A stretch of DNA of 64,000 nucleotides from Endomychus coccineus (lineage: Eukaryota; Arthropoda; Insecta; Coleoptera; Endomychidae): NCBI GenBank assembly GCA_958510875.1, contig OY294067.1, positions 201,269,982-201,333,981 of the forward strand. Reading direction: 5' to 3'. This document shows positions 46,436 to 57,301 of this stretch, piece after piece; position 1 is the stretch's first letter, and every line of letters begins with the position of its first letter. The position numbers and the translations under genes are program-made. Under the pieces are notes generated by a model. It saw only the letters and a list, made by a program, of their open reading frames with translations. It was not told the DNA's origin and searched no databases.

Positions 46436-47500
46436 AAAAAATAACTTCTTTTATTGATTCAAAATATCAATGATCAATTTGATGTACCATGAATATATAT
46501 GAGTCCATATTTCTGAGCTGCTCAAACATTTTGAATGGCTCTCCTGAAAGATTGAAGGTAGACATGAAATAAGTGATCCTATACGACGATATTCAGCCAT
46601 TCTAAGTGGATATCAATTCTACCTACTAAAAATGGCAATTCAATTGTCAAATCAATTTTTCCAAATCTTGATGCAGGATTCAAAATAAGATTCAAGTCAC
46701 TGCTCACATGCTATTTGAGGTTTTCTACTCCGAAAACTTTTTCTCAAACCTTAAGTCATACAAGTACCTATCCTTATGAAATTTTTCACACTTGACCTTC
46801 AAAACAAGAGGAAAGTGACTGTCTACATGAGATTTCGGAGAATACTACCTCAAACATCTTCATCAGTCATCACCTTTCTGAGCAGACAATAATCTATCCT
46901 GAAGAAATTCTGGACACTTAACTTTTGGAATAAGGATGCTGTCCCTGTTCCCATGAGAATTAACTGAGCACATCAAACGATTTTCCCATGTAGTGGAACA
47001 GACGAATACCGATCTTGAAGAAATGTTGCACTCGCGACCCCAAAACAAAAAACATTCACTGTCTACATAAGATTTCGAGAACAAAGTCATTCCAGCCAGT
47101 AAAAAATTAGAGTTCTTAGTATGGACAGCTATGAAACACATATGTTGTCAACTTGAATAAATTTTCAATTTTAGTCTTTGTAAAAAGGTTTTTGGATATC
47201 AGAATTTGATAACGTTAGAGCCACTTCAGAGCGTGCGCTTAAAGTTCACTATGTACATTTGTTCAGATGGTACGCTAACTTGTCAGACATTCTCCACCAT
47301 CTGTAATGTAATCTCAGTTTTCAACTTCGTTTCCTAGACGTAGTTTAAAAGGCATAATGATTATCATTGTAATCGCATAAGGAAAAATTGTACGGATTTC
47401 CTAATATATATCCCTTTTGAGTATTTCTGAATCGATCTAGACTAACTTTCTGTAGAGACGACGATTGGTCGTACGGATTTAAAATTTTGCGAAAATGCTG
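46436..47500. repeat. Degenerate ~120 bp tandem repeat in unassigned DNA
   Basis: Four diverged units start near 46,668, 46,772, 46,893 and 47,015. Each has ATC(C/T)TGA(A/T)GAAAT near its start and a CACTGTCTACATGAGATTTC-type segment later. A 92-codon minus frame across them (46,863-47,141) is explained by the repeat. Confidence 0.55.
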
Positions 47501-48426
47501 AGACTAGAAACTGTATAATTTTTGGGTAGGAGTAGATACAGTCCACGCGTTCTGGACCAGGAAGTGTGACGTCACTTCCGGTCTGAGCTCCGATGTTTGC
47601 TATTATCAAGTCTCCACTTCCGGTCTGCGCTGGCGATGTGTGTTATCGGGTAGATAACGTTATCGGGTAGATAGCGTTATCAGTGATTGTGAGTCACCCA
47701 TGCTGGCGATGGGCATCCAGTGTGTGTAATTAGTGTTATCGGGTAGATAACGTTAACGGGTAGATAGCGTTATCAGTGATTGTGAGTCACCCGGTCGGGC
47801 ATCCAATGTGTTTAATTAGTATTATCGAGTAGATAGCGTTATCAGTGATTGCGAGTTACTCAGTTTATGCTGACGATTGGCATTCGGTGTTTGTAATTAT
47901 TGTTTGAATGTATATACAGGGGGTTTGTAAAGAGTATGTTATGTTGTATATACAGATTGTTTGTAAGAGAGGTCCTAGACACGTGGTTTCGAACAAGGTG
48001 TCATGGCAGCTATCACGTGAGGTGGTCAACGAGGTAACATGGCGGTTGTGAATCGATCATAACGTCTACGACGTGTACATCTTGTATATACAGGTTGTTT
48101 GTAAGAGAGGTCCCAAACACGTGGTGTCATGGCAGCTACCACGTGAGGTGGTCAACGAGGTATCATGGCGGTTGTGAATCGATCGATGTTGTAGCTACAT
48201 CGCCGCCATCTTTTAATGAACCGATGAACTATCATACTTGAATGTCAATGTCAGACCAGTTAACTTCAAACGACTACATCTATGAATGAACCGATCAACC
48301 GTCATGCATACCTGTCAACGTCAGAAATGTTAACGTCAAGGGATGACATCTATGAGGCGACAATTCAAAATATGACTGATGTTATAGCTACATCACCGCC
48401 ATCTCTTAATGAACTATCATACTTCA
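47501..48426. repeat. Complex repeat block with GATA and GGAAGT motifs
   Basis: ACTTCCGGTCTG occurs at 47,573 and 47,620. GTTATCGGGTAGATAACG, a near-palindrome with GATA cores, is repeated about six times in 47,645-47,850. A ~140 bp unit (TTGTATATACAG to GGTTGTGAATCGATC) occurs twice at 47,943-48,190. A ~195 bp unit begins at 48,184 and repeats at 48,379. I see no ORF. It could be regulatory or simply expanded repeat. Confidence 0.6.
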
Positions 48427-49112
48427 ATATCAATGTCAGAACAGTTAACTTCAAATGACTACATCTATGAATGAACCGATCAACCGTCATGCGTACCTGT
48501 CAACGTCAAAGGATGACATCTATGACCTGCGTCATCACATTCAGTTTATACTAGCACGTGTAATTGAATACAATGGAGTCATTCATTAGGTGAACAAATA
48601 ACAATAAGTGATATACTATAGTCTAGACTTGCTAGTAACCGAATTTAATTGTCGTTTCATTAGTCATTACTTACGTAAGCAGCTGTGAATACAATGGAGT
48701 CATTCATTAGGTCAACAAATAACAATAAGTGATATACAAGTCTAGACTTGTTAGTAAGCGAATTAGAACTGAGAGTTATGTTGACTACGAATTCAATTCT
48801 CGTTTCCTCAGTAATCTGTTACAGCTCAAACGAAACAGATCGTTTTCACATATCCTGTGTGTGCTGTCTTCTATTGAACGGAAAATGTAAGTTTAATTCA
48901 ATTATTTAATTCACTGCCATGAAAACATACTTGTTTTGTCTATTATTCAGAATAAACCTCTCATTAGCATTGAAACAGTTAAAAAATTATTCAATTCACA
49001 TTCATGAAATAACAAGTACAAAATTATCTTTTATAAAATGACTGTTCTTCCAATTGTGTGTGTGTATTACGAATTTAAAAATCCTCAATTTTATTCATAT
49101 TGTTTCAGATTT

Positions 49113-49424
49113 ATGATGGATCTAACAAAACTTAATCATTGTGCTCTTTTGGAGAGAAAACCATTGAGGAGAGTTCCAGAACTCGAAATCAATAAGCATT
49201 ATACAATACTTCAAGCGAGAGTAGTAAGAACCAAATTTGGTGAATCCGTATTGCTCGAGTTCGATGAATTCTCTATGTTCCTACCCAATCGACTGACCAA
49301 TCAGATTATCCCAATTTTAGAACAAATCAACATGAAACCTTGTTTGATTTTGATATACAGGGGAAAAGAGGATGTTAATAAAAGCAACCCGGCTTTCAAA
49401 CTTGAATTTTTGGAGCTCAAGTAA
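49113..49424 (+). CDS. OB-fold-like small protein, left-arm copy
   Basis: 103 residues starting MMDLTKLNHCALLERKPLRR. The pattern LEINKHYTILQARVVRTKFGESVLLEF, then FSMFLPNRL and CLILIYRGK, looks like a five-strand OB fold of the kind used to bind single-stranded DNA. That assignment is by pattern only. A 5' splice site (AAAT|GTAAGT, 48,887) and a 3' splice site (TTGTTTCAG, ending 49,108) define a 222 bp leader intron and favour this start. Without splicing the frame could begin at 49,038. The right-arm copy differs at only two residues. Confidence 0.6.
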   Translation: MMDLTKLNHCALLERKPLRRVPELEINKHYTILQARVVRTKFGESVLLEFDEFSMFLPNRLTNQIIPILEQINMKPCLILIYRGKEDVNKSNPAFKLEFLELK

Positions 49425-49532
49425 TAAGAAATCTAAGGTATGATGTTTATACTAGCGTGTGTATATAGTCGATGAAATCATCAGTATTAATATGTCTCTT
49501 GAAGAATACACACGTAAATTGGAAGAATTAAT

Positions 49533-49790
49533 ATGTCTCTTGAAGAATACACACGTAAATTGGAAGAATTCGGTGCGAAAGTAAAAGCTTTGAGTAGAGA
49601 TTTAAAATTTTACGAAGATGAAAATATCGCTATAAGACAATTGAATAGTTCAAGTATTGGTGGAGAGGATGGTTATGTTAGAACCCAATTTTATAATCCT
49701 AACCTCAATTTTGAATGGAATCCTGTATACAAACGTTCCGAATCGAGTGGAACGTATTTATATATGTCCCAGGAAAGACCTGAGAAATGA
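49533..49790 (+). CDS. GYV/NP/VYK family protein, left-arm copy
   Basis: 85 residues starting MSLEEYTRKLEEFGAKVKAL: a short N-terminal coiled coil, then GGEDGYVRTQFYNPNLNFEW and a C-terminal SSGTYLYMSQ. Family unknown. The first 41 bases including the ATG are duplicated in tandem (49,490-49,571). An ATG at 49,492 would read into another frame and stop after ~30 codons, so 49,533 is the useful start. An overlapping frame (49,660 on) encodes the truncated signal-peptide ORF that is full length in the right arm. Confidence 0.5.
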   Translation: MSLEEYTRKLEEFGAKVKALSRDLKFYEDENIAIRQLNSSSIGGEDGYVRTQFYNPNLNFEWNPVYKRSESSGTYLYMSQERPEK

Positions 49791-49817
49791 ATGTAATCGA
49801 ACAGAATGGCAACCAAA

Positions 49818-50313
49818 TACAGGCTGAAACCTCACACTTCTGAAGGTGTCTTTATATTACATATATCTGGAAGAGTAGCAGTTTTGGTTGCAGTGTATTT
49901 TGAGGCATATTGGCCGTTGTCGGTTTTCCATACAGGCTTTGTACACCATTTATTGCAACGGTATAGAGCGATAAGGTACATTATTTTAATGCAGTTTATT
50001 TCCCTACTGAAACCTTGCAACTATTTGCTTGACAGAGTCTGTCAGCCTACACAAATATGTTTATATGAGGCTGTGTAAAAACGGTTTTGAATGATTGTTT
50101 TTACGGAATCTGTCCGCAGACACCCATTTTATCGCAGCCACAATTTGTCAACTGAACATAATTATTGCAAGTCTCCATAATGTGAGATAAGGTACAATGA
50201 TTTATTTGTTTCGTACCACGATTCAAAACAGATATGATACCGTTTAACCAAGAATGTTACGATAAGGTGCATTAATCTTAATACAGTTTATTTTTCCACT
50301 CTCAACTATTTAC
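49818..50313. other. Non-coding spacer with diverged repeats
   Basis: Two copies of a ~300 bp unit (GATAAGGTACATTA...CAGTTTATTTCC...TATGTTTATATG) at 49,970-50,070 and 50,262-50,350, with a third decayed one near 51,740. A 90-codon frame at 49,806-50,078 is not supported. Confidence 0.45.
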
Positions 50314-50814
50314 TTGCCAGCCTTCAGGTCCAAATATGTTTATATGCAGCTGCAATTCTCGCTATACCACACTGGCAGTGGCTTACAGGGGCGTACTCTT
50401 GAATTCAAAATTCGTGAGTTACTCCATTCTGGAGAACCTGTGAGCTGGATAAAAGATGCCCTGACAGGTATAATTCAGCGAGGAACAGAAGGTTTGAGAC
50501 CTACCGATCAGGTGGGCTTCACATTCTGCTCGAAAGACTTCGCTTGTGGCTCGGGCTGGGTTGATTTCAAGGCGGCTAGCGAAGTTACGGTAGACGAAAT
50601 ATGGGCTCGGATTTCTTCAATTTATCAATCTAATTCTTGTGGTCTTAATACCGAGACCTTTTGTTTAGGCGTAACATCGATAAGAATGGCTGTAGGCAGA
50701 GGCCGGGAAACCAACTACAATACATTCGATGAAGAAGAATGTGCCCGACGCAAAGGTGTTATCGCCATAAAAAATAAAGATAATCTCTGTCTGCCTCGAG
50801 CCCTATCGCTATAG
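50314..50814 (+). pseudogene. DNA polymerase B-like N-terminal fragment (Maverick/adintovirus type)
   Basis: 166 codons. The stretch from GIIQRGTEGLRPTDQVGF through SIRMAVGRGRE to ARRKGVIAIKNKDNLCLPRA matches my memory of the N-terminal region of protein-primed family B polymerases encoded by animal Mavericks and adintoviruses, where KN.DNLC.ARA is a landmark. The exonuclease and polymerase domains are absent. The frame ends four codons after the motif, in a segment (50,806-50,831, TCGCTATAGTGAAAAGCT) that recurs at 55,710, so the gene was cut by a rearrangement. The start is uncertain. It is not functional as a polymerase. Confidence 0.55.
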
Positions 50815-51039
50815 TGAAAAGCTATATCTTTAAAAAGAATGTATTGAGCGGAATGTAGTTTGAAGTTCGGCGAAATAATGAGTGTTGTAAAACACATAGG
50901 TACGGAATTATGTGAGTTCTAACTATATGTAAATAGACTACAAACACTAACTCGTGGAATTTCGTTGGGCTGCCACGCCTTGTATGACCCACACGCTTTC
51001 GAGTCGTTTTGGTCATGCTTTCGTCATGTTTGTGGGTCG
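50815..51039. other. Spacer
   Basis: AT-rich with no supported frame. It leads into the 21-base array. Confidence 0.5.
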
Positions 51040-51365
51040 CTTGAATCGTTTTTCGAGTCGTTTTAATCGTTTTTTTCATGTCGTTTGAATCGTTTTTCGA
51101 GTCGTTTTAATCGTTTTTCATGTCGTTTTAATCGTTTTTCGAGTCGTTTTATTCGTTTTTCATGTCGTTTTAATCGTTTTTCATGTCGTTTGAGTCGTTT
51201 TTCGAGTCGTTTTAATCGTTTTTCATGTCGTTTTAATCGTTTTTCATGTCGTTTGAGTCGTTTTTCGAGTCGTTTTAATCGTTTTTCATGTCGTTTTAAT
51301 CGTTTTTCATGTCGTCTGAGTCGTTTAAATCGTTTTTCATGTCGTTTTAATCGTTTTTCGAGTTG
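51040..51365. repeat. 21-base tandem array (TCGTTTT family)
   Basis: About 15 units of CGTTTTTCATGTCGTTTTAAT and CGTTTTTCGAGTCGTTTTAAT alternating. Because the unit is a multiple of three, all frames stay open. The heptad frame NRFSSRF/NRFSCRF (51,085-51,435) is a by-product. Confidence 0.9.
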
Positions 51366-52911
51366 TTTCCGTCACGCTTTCGTCACGCTTTCGTCACGCT
51401 TGCTGATCGCTAACCTTGATCACATGAGTGTATAGGTTGCTTTGTGCTGGATTACTAGATATTCGTTCGCCTGGTTTCCGAGGAAGCATAGAATGATTAA
51501 TAACATGTTGTTCTATCGACATAATGCCTAGCATATATGTATATCTACAATCGCGGAGTTTTTGAAGCGTGTTCGATGGAGAAACAAATGTCTGGGGGCC
51601 AGTCCGAGCCTGGTCAATATTAACAAGTGTTGATTATCAAAATATTTGCGGCTTCTAACGCACATCGTTGCAATCTTAATACGCTAGCGATATGTTCTAC
51701 AAACATCCGTTTAACCGCGAATGCTACTATAGAACGATGAATTTGATTATTTTAAGAATGTAGTTTATTTCCATAAATATTCATCTCGACTCTCATGTCT
51801 TTTTGTCAGACACTGCTTCACAATACCCCCTCACCCTACTTACGTTCACACTCACACGCGTTTGCGTTCTCATATCAGTATGAACAGAATGTGATGACGC
51901 AGGTAAACTAACATTGACATTGACATTCAACTCTGATAGTTCATCGGCTTATTGATAAAAGGCTATATAGCTACAACATCAGTATACTCAATCAAATATA
52001 ATATCTGAATCATCGATATTTCAAACATTCTGATATTTTAAACTATTCATTAGATTTTTATATAACATGTGAACATGTGGATCTTTATCAACCCACAACT
52101 TTCTCCTTTAACTTTTTCCGATCCGAGCTTCGTTCACAATTTTAATCAATTTCCTTTTCGCAAAATTCTAGTTTATTTTGGTGATTTGGATAATCATTAA
52201 CAATCGTGGAAAACGATGAATAGTCAATCGTTTCGATAATAATTCATTCCATATTTTATAAAAGTATGTTAAGCGAAATGAATAGTATGAACCAAGATAT
52301 TCACAATTTTAATCAATTTCCTTTTCGCAAAATTCTAGTTCATTTTGGTGATTTGGATAATCATTAACAATCGTGGAAAGCGATGAATAATCAATCGTTT
52401 CGATAATAATTCATTCCATATTTCATAAAGTATGTTGAGCGAAATGGATAGTGTGAACAGAGATATTCAGATTTTTAATCAATTTCCTTTTCGCAAAATT
52501 CTAGTCCATGTATTCAGAGTTGGATGTTGAAATATTGATATAATCGAATCATATGTTACATTTTCAAGTTTACTTGTTTCGAGGTTCGGAAAGCGTTTAG
52601 TTTGATATTCCTGAAATAACATCGTAAACCTAGGAATCTGCAAGGCGATCCTAGAAAATAATTCTTCTATAAACACTTTCATCACAAGTAAATGGAAAAA
52701 CATAAAATCAATCATTGCAATACCTATTCTATGAAAAAGCCTCTAACGCAGGACGCATTATTAGAACGTTCAAAGAAGCGCTCTACGAACAATTCAGTTT
52801 GAGCGGAAAATACAATGTTGTATGATTTGCGCGTGCGTGAATAAATATTAAAGGGTTGCAACAAAATTTACTCCAAAGATAGTGTTAGATCTGATTTTAG
52901 AAGAGTTCGAA
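51366..52911. repeat. Spacer with dispersed and tandem repeats
   Basis: 51,825-51,990 is a module (CACTCACACGCGTTTGCGTT ... GCTATATAGCTACAACATCA) repeated at 53,815-53,960, and in part the reverse of 48,379-48,545. 52,130-52,505 holds two full and one partial ~167 bp unit (TTTTAATCAATTTCCTTTTC...), with a further copy at 54,320-54,480. No supported ORF. A 78-codon minus frame at 52,479-52,715 has no features. Confidence 0.6.
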
Positions 52912-53553
52912 ATGTCTGCAATGCATGAAAAATTCCTATCAATGAAGGTTTTAATCAATGAATTACCTAATGTGTAAGTTCATTAAGAAAAATATAATCA
53001 TACATTGTTAAAACTAATAATAAATTTCTTATAGAGCTGACAATAATAACAGTGTTGGCAGGATGCAATCATCAACAAGGATTAAAAATGAAAAGTAAGT
53101 TTCATTCTGTTGTATTCGATATTCTTCTTTTAATTCTTCAACGCAATTTTAGTGGATGTAGAAAGAGATCAACAAGTCCCTCATCCAATATCAATAGGAA
53201 GAAACAAAAAAGACAGTTCCCACTTACTCCTATCACCTCCATCATAATTCATGATGATGACCAAATAAGGTTAGTTATTTAATTTTAATAACTATAGGAA
53301 TTCCTGGAACATCATTTTACTGTTTCCAGAGATCAATCAACACCACCTCCATCGTCCTCTAGATCGAATCTACATCCACTACCACCCTCAACAACACTAT
53401 CACCACCGAAAGAAGATATTGATGAGCTGTCTATATATGGCACGGGTGAGGATTTATCAGTTTTGATTGTGGATGTATGCACATTTTCAGTTCTTATATT
53501 GATTATACTAATATATTTTTCATTCTTTTGCAGTTGAGGAAAATTCAATCTAA
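52912..53553 (+). CDS. Five-exon orphan gene, 124 aa, nuclear-type
   Basis: Exons 52,912-52,973, 53,035-53,094, 53,153-53,269, 53,330-53,445 and 53,534-53,553. Introns are 61, 58, 60 and 88 bp, each with GT...AG and pyrimidine-rich 3' ends (for example GTAAGT at 52,974 and 53,095; TTTCCAG ending 53,329; TTTTGCAG ending 53,533). All junctions keep one frame. The product starts MSAMHEKFLSMKVLINELPN, has a bipartite-looking basic cluster (CRKRSTSPSS, NRKKQKRQ), a Pro/Ser-rich stretch and an acidic end (KEDIDELSIYGT). It is probably nuclear, with no family recognised. Its neighbours are the polymerase fragment and the zinc-finger gene. Confidence 0.7.
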
Positions 53554-54720
53554 AACTGGTGGATCCTATACCTTTGAATGGAGGTAAACAGGGTACTTCC
53601 TTCTTTTTTATATCTATATAAGTTTATAAAATGTATTATTATTATTAGTCTGAAATAAAATTATTAATTTTAATGTGTATTTTGCGTATAGAAAGCACTG
53701 TTTTCTTAATAAATCAGATCAAATGACTGTGGAATTCAAATCATCAGTCATATCATCCAAAAACTTGAATTAACAGATTGTATGTAGTACAAATGATTCA
53801 CTCATTGTTATTTGTCTACACTCACACGCGTTTGCGTTCTCATATCTCATATGAACAGAATGTGATGATGCAGGTACACTAACATTGACATTGACATTCA
53901 ACTAGTTCATTGGCTTATTAATAGAAGGCTATATAGCTACAACATCAGTATACTCAATCGAATATGATATATGAATCATCGATATTTCAAATATTCAGAT
54001 ATTTTAAACTATTCATTCGATTTTTATATAACATGTGAACATTTGAATCATTATCAAAGTTTCTACAATATTAGAGAAATTGTATTGTGAATGAATGATA
54101 TCTAGCTGAAGGGAAACTGAATTTGTCTTCTATTATATCGCATAATAGTTTGATAAATAATTAGAACAATGATTGATTCAAATCATCATATTTTATAACG
54201 CAATAATAGACTAGCGGGTTTAAGAGGAATCGCTCTAATTATTCTGCAGATTATTATTATGAATATTATTTCATCGATATCCTCAAGTTAAAATTTGGTG
54301 AATTTTTCATTAGTTTAGAGAGTTTTGATTTGGATAATCATTAACAATCGTGGAAAACGATGAAACCGTTTCGATAATAATTCATTCCATATTTTATAAA
54401 AGTATGTTAAGCGAAATGGATAGTGTGAACCGAGATATTCAAAATTTTAATCAATTTCCTCTTCGCAAAATTCTAGTTCATTTTGGAGAAATTCTAACCA
54501 CTACAAACATTTCAGTCTAAAATAACAGAACAATCTCTCTGAATCATCGTTCGCAAAATTGCGTCGAACCAACATAACAAAATCGCAATCGCGCAAACTT
54601 TCACACCAATAATCTCTCTGAGAATCATCGATATTCTGAAGATGAAATTCGATCCTACACCCATAGCATCTTCATTGACTTAAATAATGGAAAAAAATAG
54701 TGGAAAACGATCAATCGTTT
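53554..54720. other. Non-coding spacer with copied modules
   Basis: Contains the repeats at 53,815-53,960 and 54,320-54,480 named above and a CGATCCTACACCCATAGCAT segment (54,650) that recurs at 55,797. No ORF supported. Confidence 0.5.
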
Positions 54721-55035
54721 CTAGTTTTTATTCAAATACCATTTATTACAAAATCTTCTTAATTCATTAATTATTTCACGTTTCTCTTCGATATATCCTT
54801 GTAGAGGTATGATTTCTTCTAACCGGTCCAGTAGAACATCTGGGTTGGACCAGTAAATTATACTTTTATCTCGACTGTGGAATAACATAATATGACGATT
54901 CAAATTGTCTCGGCGAGAAAATGTAGCTTTACAATGCTTGCATGAGAAACTGTGTGTTTTGAAATGTTTTTTCTCGTGCCGCCTCAGCGCATTTGCTCTC
55001 GAAAATTCCCTTTGACATTGCCCGCAAACGTGCAT
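54721..55035 (-). CDS. Two-finger C2H2 zinc-finger protein, 104 aa
   Basis: Finger 1: C4, C7, H20, H24 (MHVCGQCQREFSRANALRRH). Finger 2: C32, C35, H48, H53 (FSCKHCKATFSRRDNLNRH). A ~50-residue C-terminal tail follows, with predicted helices (LLDRLEEIIPL, EEKREIINELRRFCNKWY). The protein is probably a nuclear DNA-binding protein. It is much shorter than usual host zinc-finger genes and begins immediately at finger 1, so it may be one exon of a longer gene or a small mobile-element or viral protein. The ATG is preceded by CAACC. Confidence 0.7.
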   Translation of the reverse strand: MHVCGQCQREFSRANALRRHEKKHFKTHSFSCKHCKATFSRRDNLNRHIMLFHSRDKSIIYWSNPDVLLDRLEEIIPLQGYIEEKREIINELRRFCNKWYLNKN

Positions 55036-55050
55036 GGTGGTTGATGATTA

Positions 55051-55530
55051 ACTAATGACAATGTGATATGGCTGTTTTCAAACACCCTCCCAATAACGAT
55101 TGGATCCTCCCAAAGAACGTTTGGACCCTCCCAAAAAACATTTGGACCCTCCCAAGAAAAAACGTTTTGTAACTAATGACAATGTGATATGGCTGTTTTC
55201 AAAGACCCTCCCAATAACGATTGGATCCTCCCAAAGAACGTTTGGACCCTCCCAAAAAACATTTGGACCCTCCCAAGAAAAAACGTTTTGTAACTAATGA
55301 TAATGTGATATGGCTGTTTTCAAAGACCCTCCCAATAACGATTGGATCCTCCCAAAGAACGTTTGGACCCTCCCAAAAAACATTTGGACCCTCCCAAGAA
55401 AAAACGTTTTGTAACTAATGACAATGTGATATGACTGTTTTCAAAGACCCTCCCAATAACGATTGGATCCTCCCAAAGAACGTTTGAACCCTCCCTGGAC
55501 CCTCCCAAGAAAAAACGTTTTGTACCCTCT
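55051..55530. repeat. 121-base tandem array with internal TTGGACCCTCCCAA units
   Basis: Four copies with a 121 bp period (landmark AACTAATGACAATGTGATAT at about 55,051, 55,172, 55,293 and 55,414). Each contains three or four TTTGGACCCTCCCAA-like subunits. The last copy has lost one subunit. Short frames reading DPPK repeats are artefacts. Confidence 0.9.
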
Positions 55531-57258
55531 CAAATAGTAGTTTCTCGAATTCATTTTCTTCAGTTGACAGTACTACAATTGGATTGGTTTATCGCAATAA
55601 AATCTCACTCAGAATTTCTCTCAACTGATCGAACAAGCTTATATTTGAACACTATATTCCGAAAATATTTGGATTGAATTTTTCCACATTCAACAAGGTA
55701 TGGAGTAATTCGCTATAGTGAAAAGCTATATCTTTCCGGAAGAAATATGATCTTCGATTGATGTACCGAAACACTGCAGACAATGGTGGGGTATTCGATC
55801 CTACACCCGTAGCATCTACATTTCTAGATCGATTTAAATAATGATTTCAAATTAGGAAAAAAATGTGCTATCTTAGCTTGCCATGGGCTATGTGTACAGG
55901 AAACAATACATATGGAAGCGTACCCCAAATTTCAACGGTTTTTTCAATATAACTCGAAAAGTATGAAAGATATCGATAATTATCTATCTGATACCTACAA
56001 CTTTCTCCTTTAACTATTTCCGATCCGAGCTATAGTTTTTTAATTATTTAAGAAAAACAGCATTTTTGCCAATTTTGTAGGTTATGTTCGACATTTCAGA
56101 TCGAGTTGTAGAAACTCACCTTTTTAAATTTAATTTGCTATACGCTCATATTTTTTTTTCCAAGTATTAATTTCTGCATGTATTGAACTATATAGATATT
56201 ACATTTACGGAGAATTGCATAAAATGTGATTCGTAATGAAGTCAAAACTCGATTGAAACAAAGAACTTCATTAGTGTGGAAGTTGTTAAGAATCGGAATC
56301 AATATAATGAAGCAGATTAGATTGGAATCGGAATAAGAATTACGCATCCAAGATCCAATTACATGTAGTTAAAAAAAGTAAATATTCATAACCTTATGGA
56401 TCATAGTAAATCACAATTGATATTTAGAAATTGTTGGTGATGACAGTCAATCAAAATTATTTTGCCCTGTGAATAGAATTTAATTCTGAGCTACTTCTAT
56501 TCTTTCCTACTATATCAAATTTTTGATAGAGATTTGAAAACGGAAAGAGCGAAATTACGATGTTTCTTTGTTCGCAAATATATATTTTCCAATATGTGGT
56601 ATAAAAGTATATAAAATCAGTTGTGGATTCCAAGTGAAATTATTGAACGTTGTAATAGCTATGTATCTCAAACATTCGGGTTTTTTTGTATTATTTTTGA
56701 AAAGATTTCAATTATGTACGATAAAACAATCTGTGAATAGATTGGCCTTGAAAATTTTCTTACCTTCCTTCTTGTCTTGGATACGCATTTTGAAAAATTC
56801 AAGTTCTTTCATATTGAAAGTCTTAATAATTTTGTAAATTATTTTTTTTTTCGAAGGGAGGGGACGAAATATCATCGCTTGTACTCGTGTACGAAAATCT
56901 TAAATGGGTCTTTAATGTGATTAATGCTGTTTTTGTAAATCTGTCGATTATTGATTGTTGAAGTAAGTATTTAATAAAAATTTAAGAATATAAAATAAAT
57001 TGTTTTAAAATTCCCTACTAAGTCTGTTTAAAATTTTTCACGAATTTGATTCCAATCCTACAGCATAGGTAGGTATAGATTTAAATAAAGATTGATAATC
57101 GTGGTTAACGATGAAAATCGATCGTTTCGATAATTCGACGATGCATTCCATCCAAAAGAAATGTGTATACAAATTGGATTCAAACGTCATTATTCCTTAT
57201 TCAAACCGCACACATCTTATTCATCGCTAAATGCATAGGAGCGAAAATCCGTATGGTA
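55531..57258. other. Non-coding AT-rich spacer
   Basis: Contains the 26-base copy of the polymerase-fragment end (55,710-55,735), AACTTTCTCCTTTAACTATT (about 56,010; also near 52,097) and a CGATCGTTTCGATAAT relative of the 52.2 kb repeat (57,108). No ORF I can support. Confidence 0.5.
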
Positions 57259-57301
57259 TTTACAAAAGTCTTATCATGGACTCGATTACGTATCTGGGAA
57301 T

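Larger units (their letters stand above)
48427..49817 (+). repeat. Left arm of 1.39 kb inverted repeat
   Basis: Almost the same sequence as 58,061-59,449 in reverse. It holds the leader, OB-fold-like gene and GYV/NP/VYK gene. Homology starts at CAATATCAATGTCAG (48,427) and stops at GAATGGCAACCAA (about 49,817). A ~150 bp direct duplication (GTGAATACAATGGAGTCATT...) sits within it at 48,560-48,770. Confidence 0.88.

Noticed and set aside
46863..47141. 92-codon minus-strand frame
   Set aside because: Lies wholly in a degenerate ~120 bp tandem repeat and has no domain features.
51085..51435. 116-codon frame of NRFSSRF / NRFSCRF heptads
   Set aside because: A 21-base tandem repeat keeps any frame open. 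There is no start context and no non-repeat coding sequence.
51960..51985. TATATAG followed by ATCAGT as a promoter signature, also near 49,462 and 53,925
   Set aside because: Spacing is 18-20 bases, too short for TATA-to-start. The 51.9 and 53.9 kb cases lie in a copied module, reversed relative to the 48 kb copy.
55100..55418. Frames reading DPPKERLDPPKK
   Set aside because: Product of the 121-base array. No evidence of a gene.
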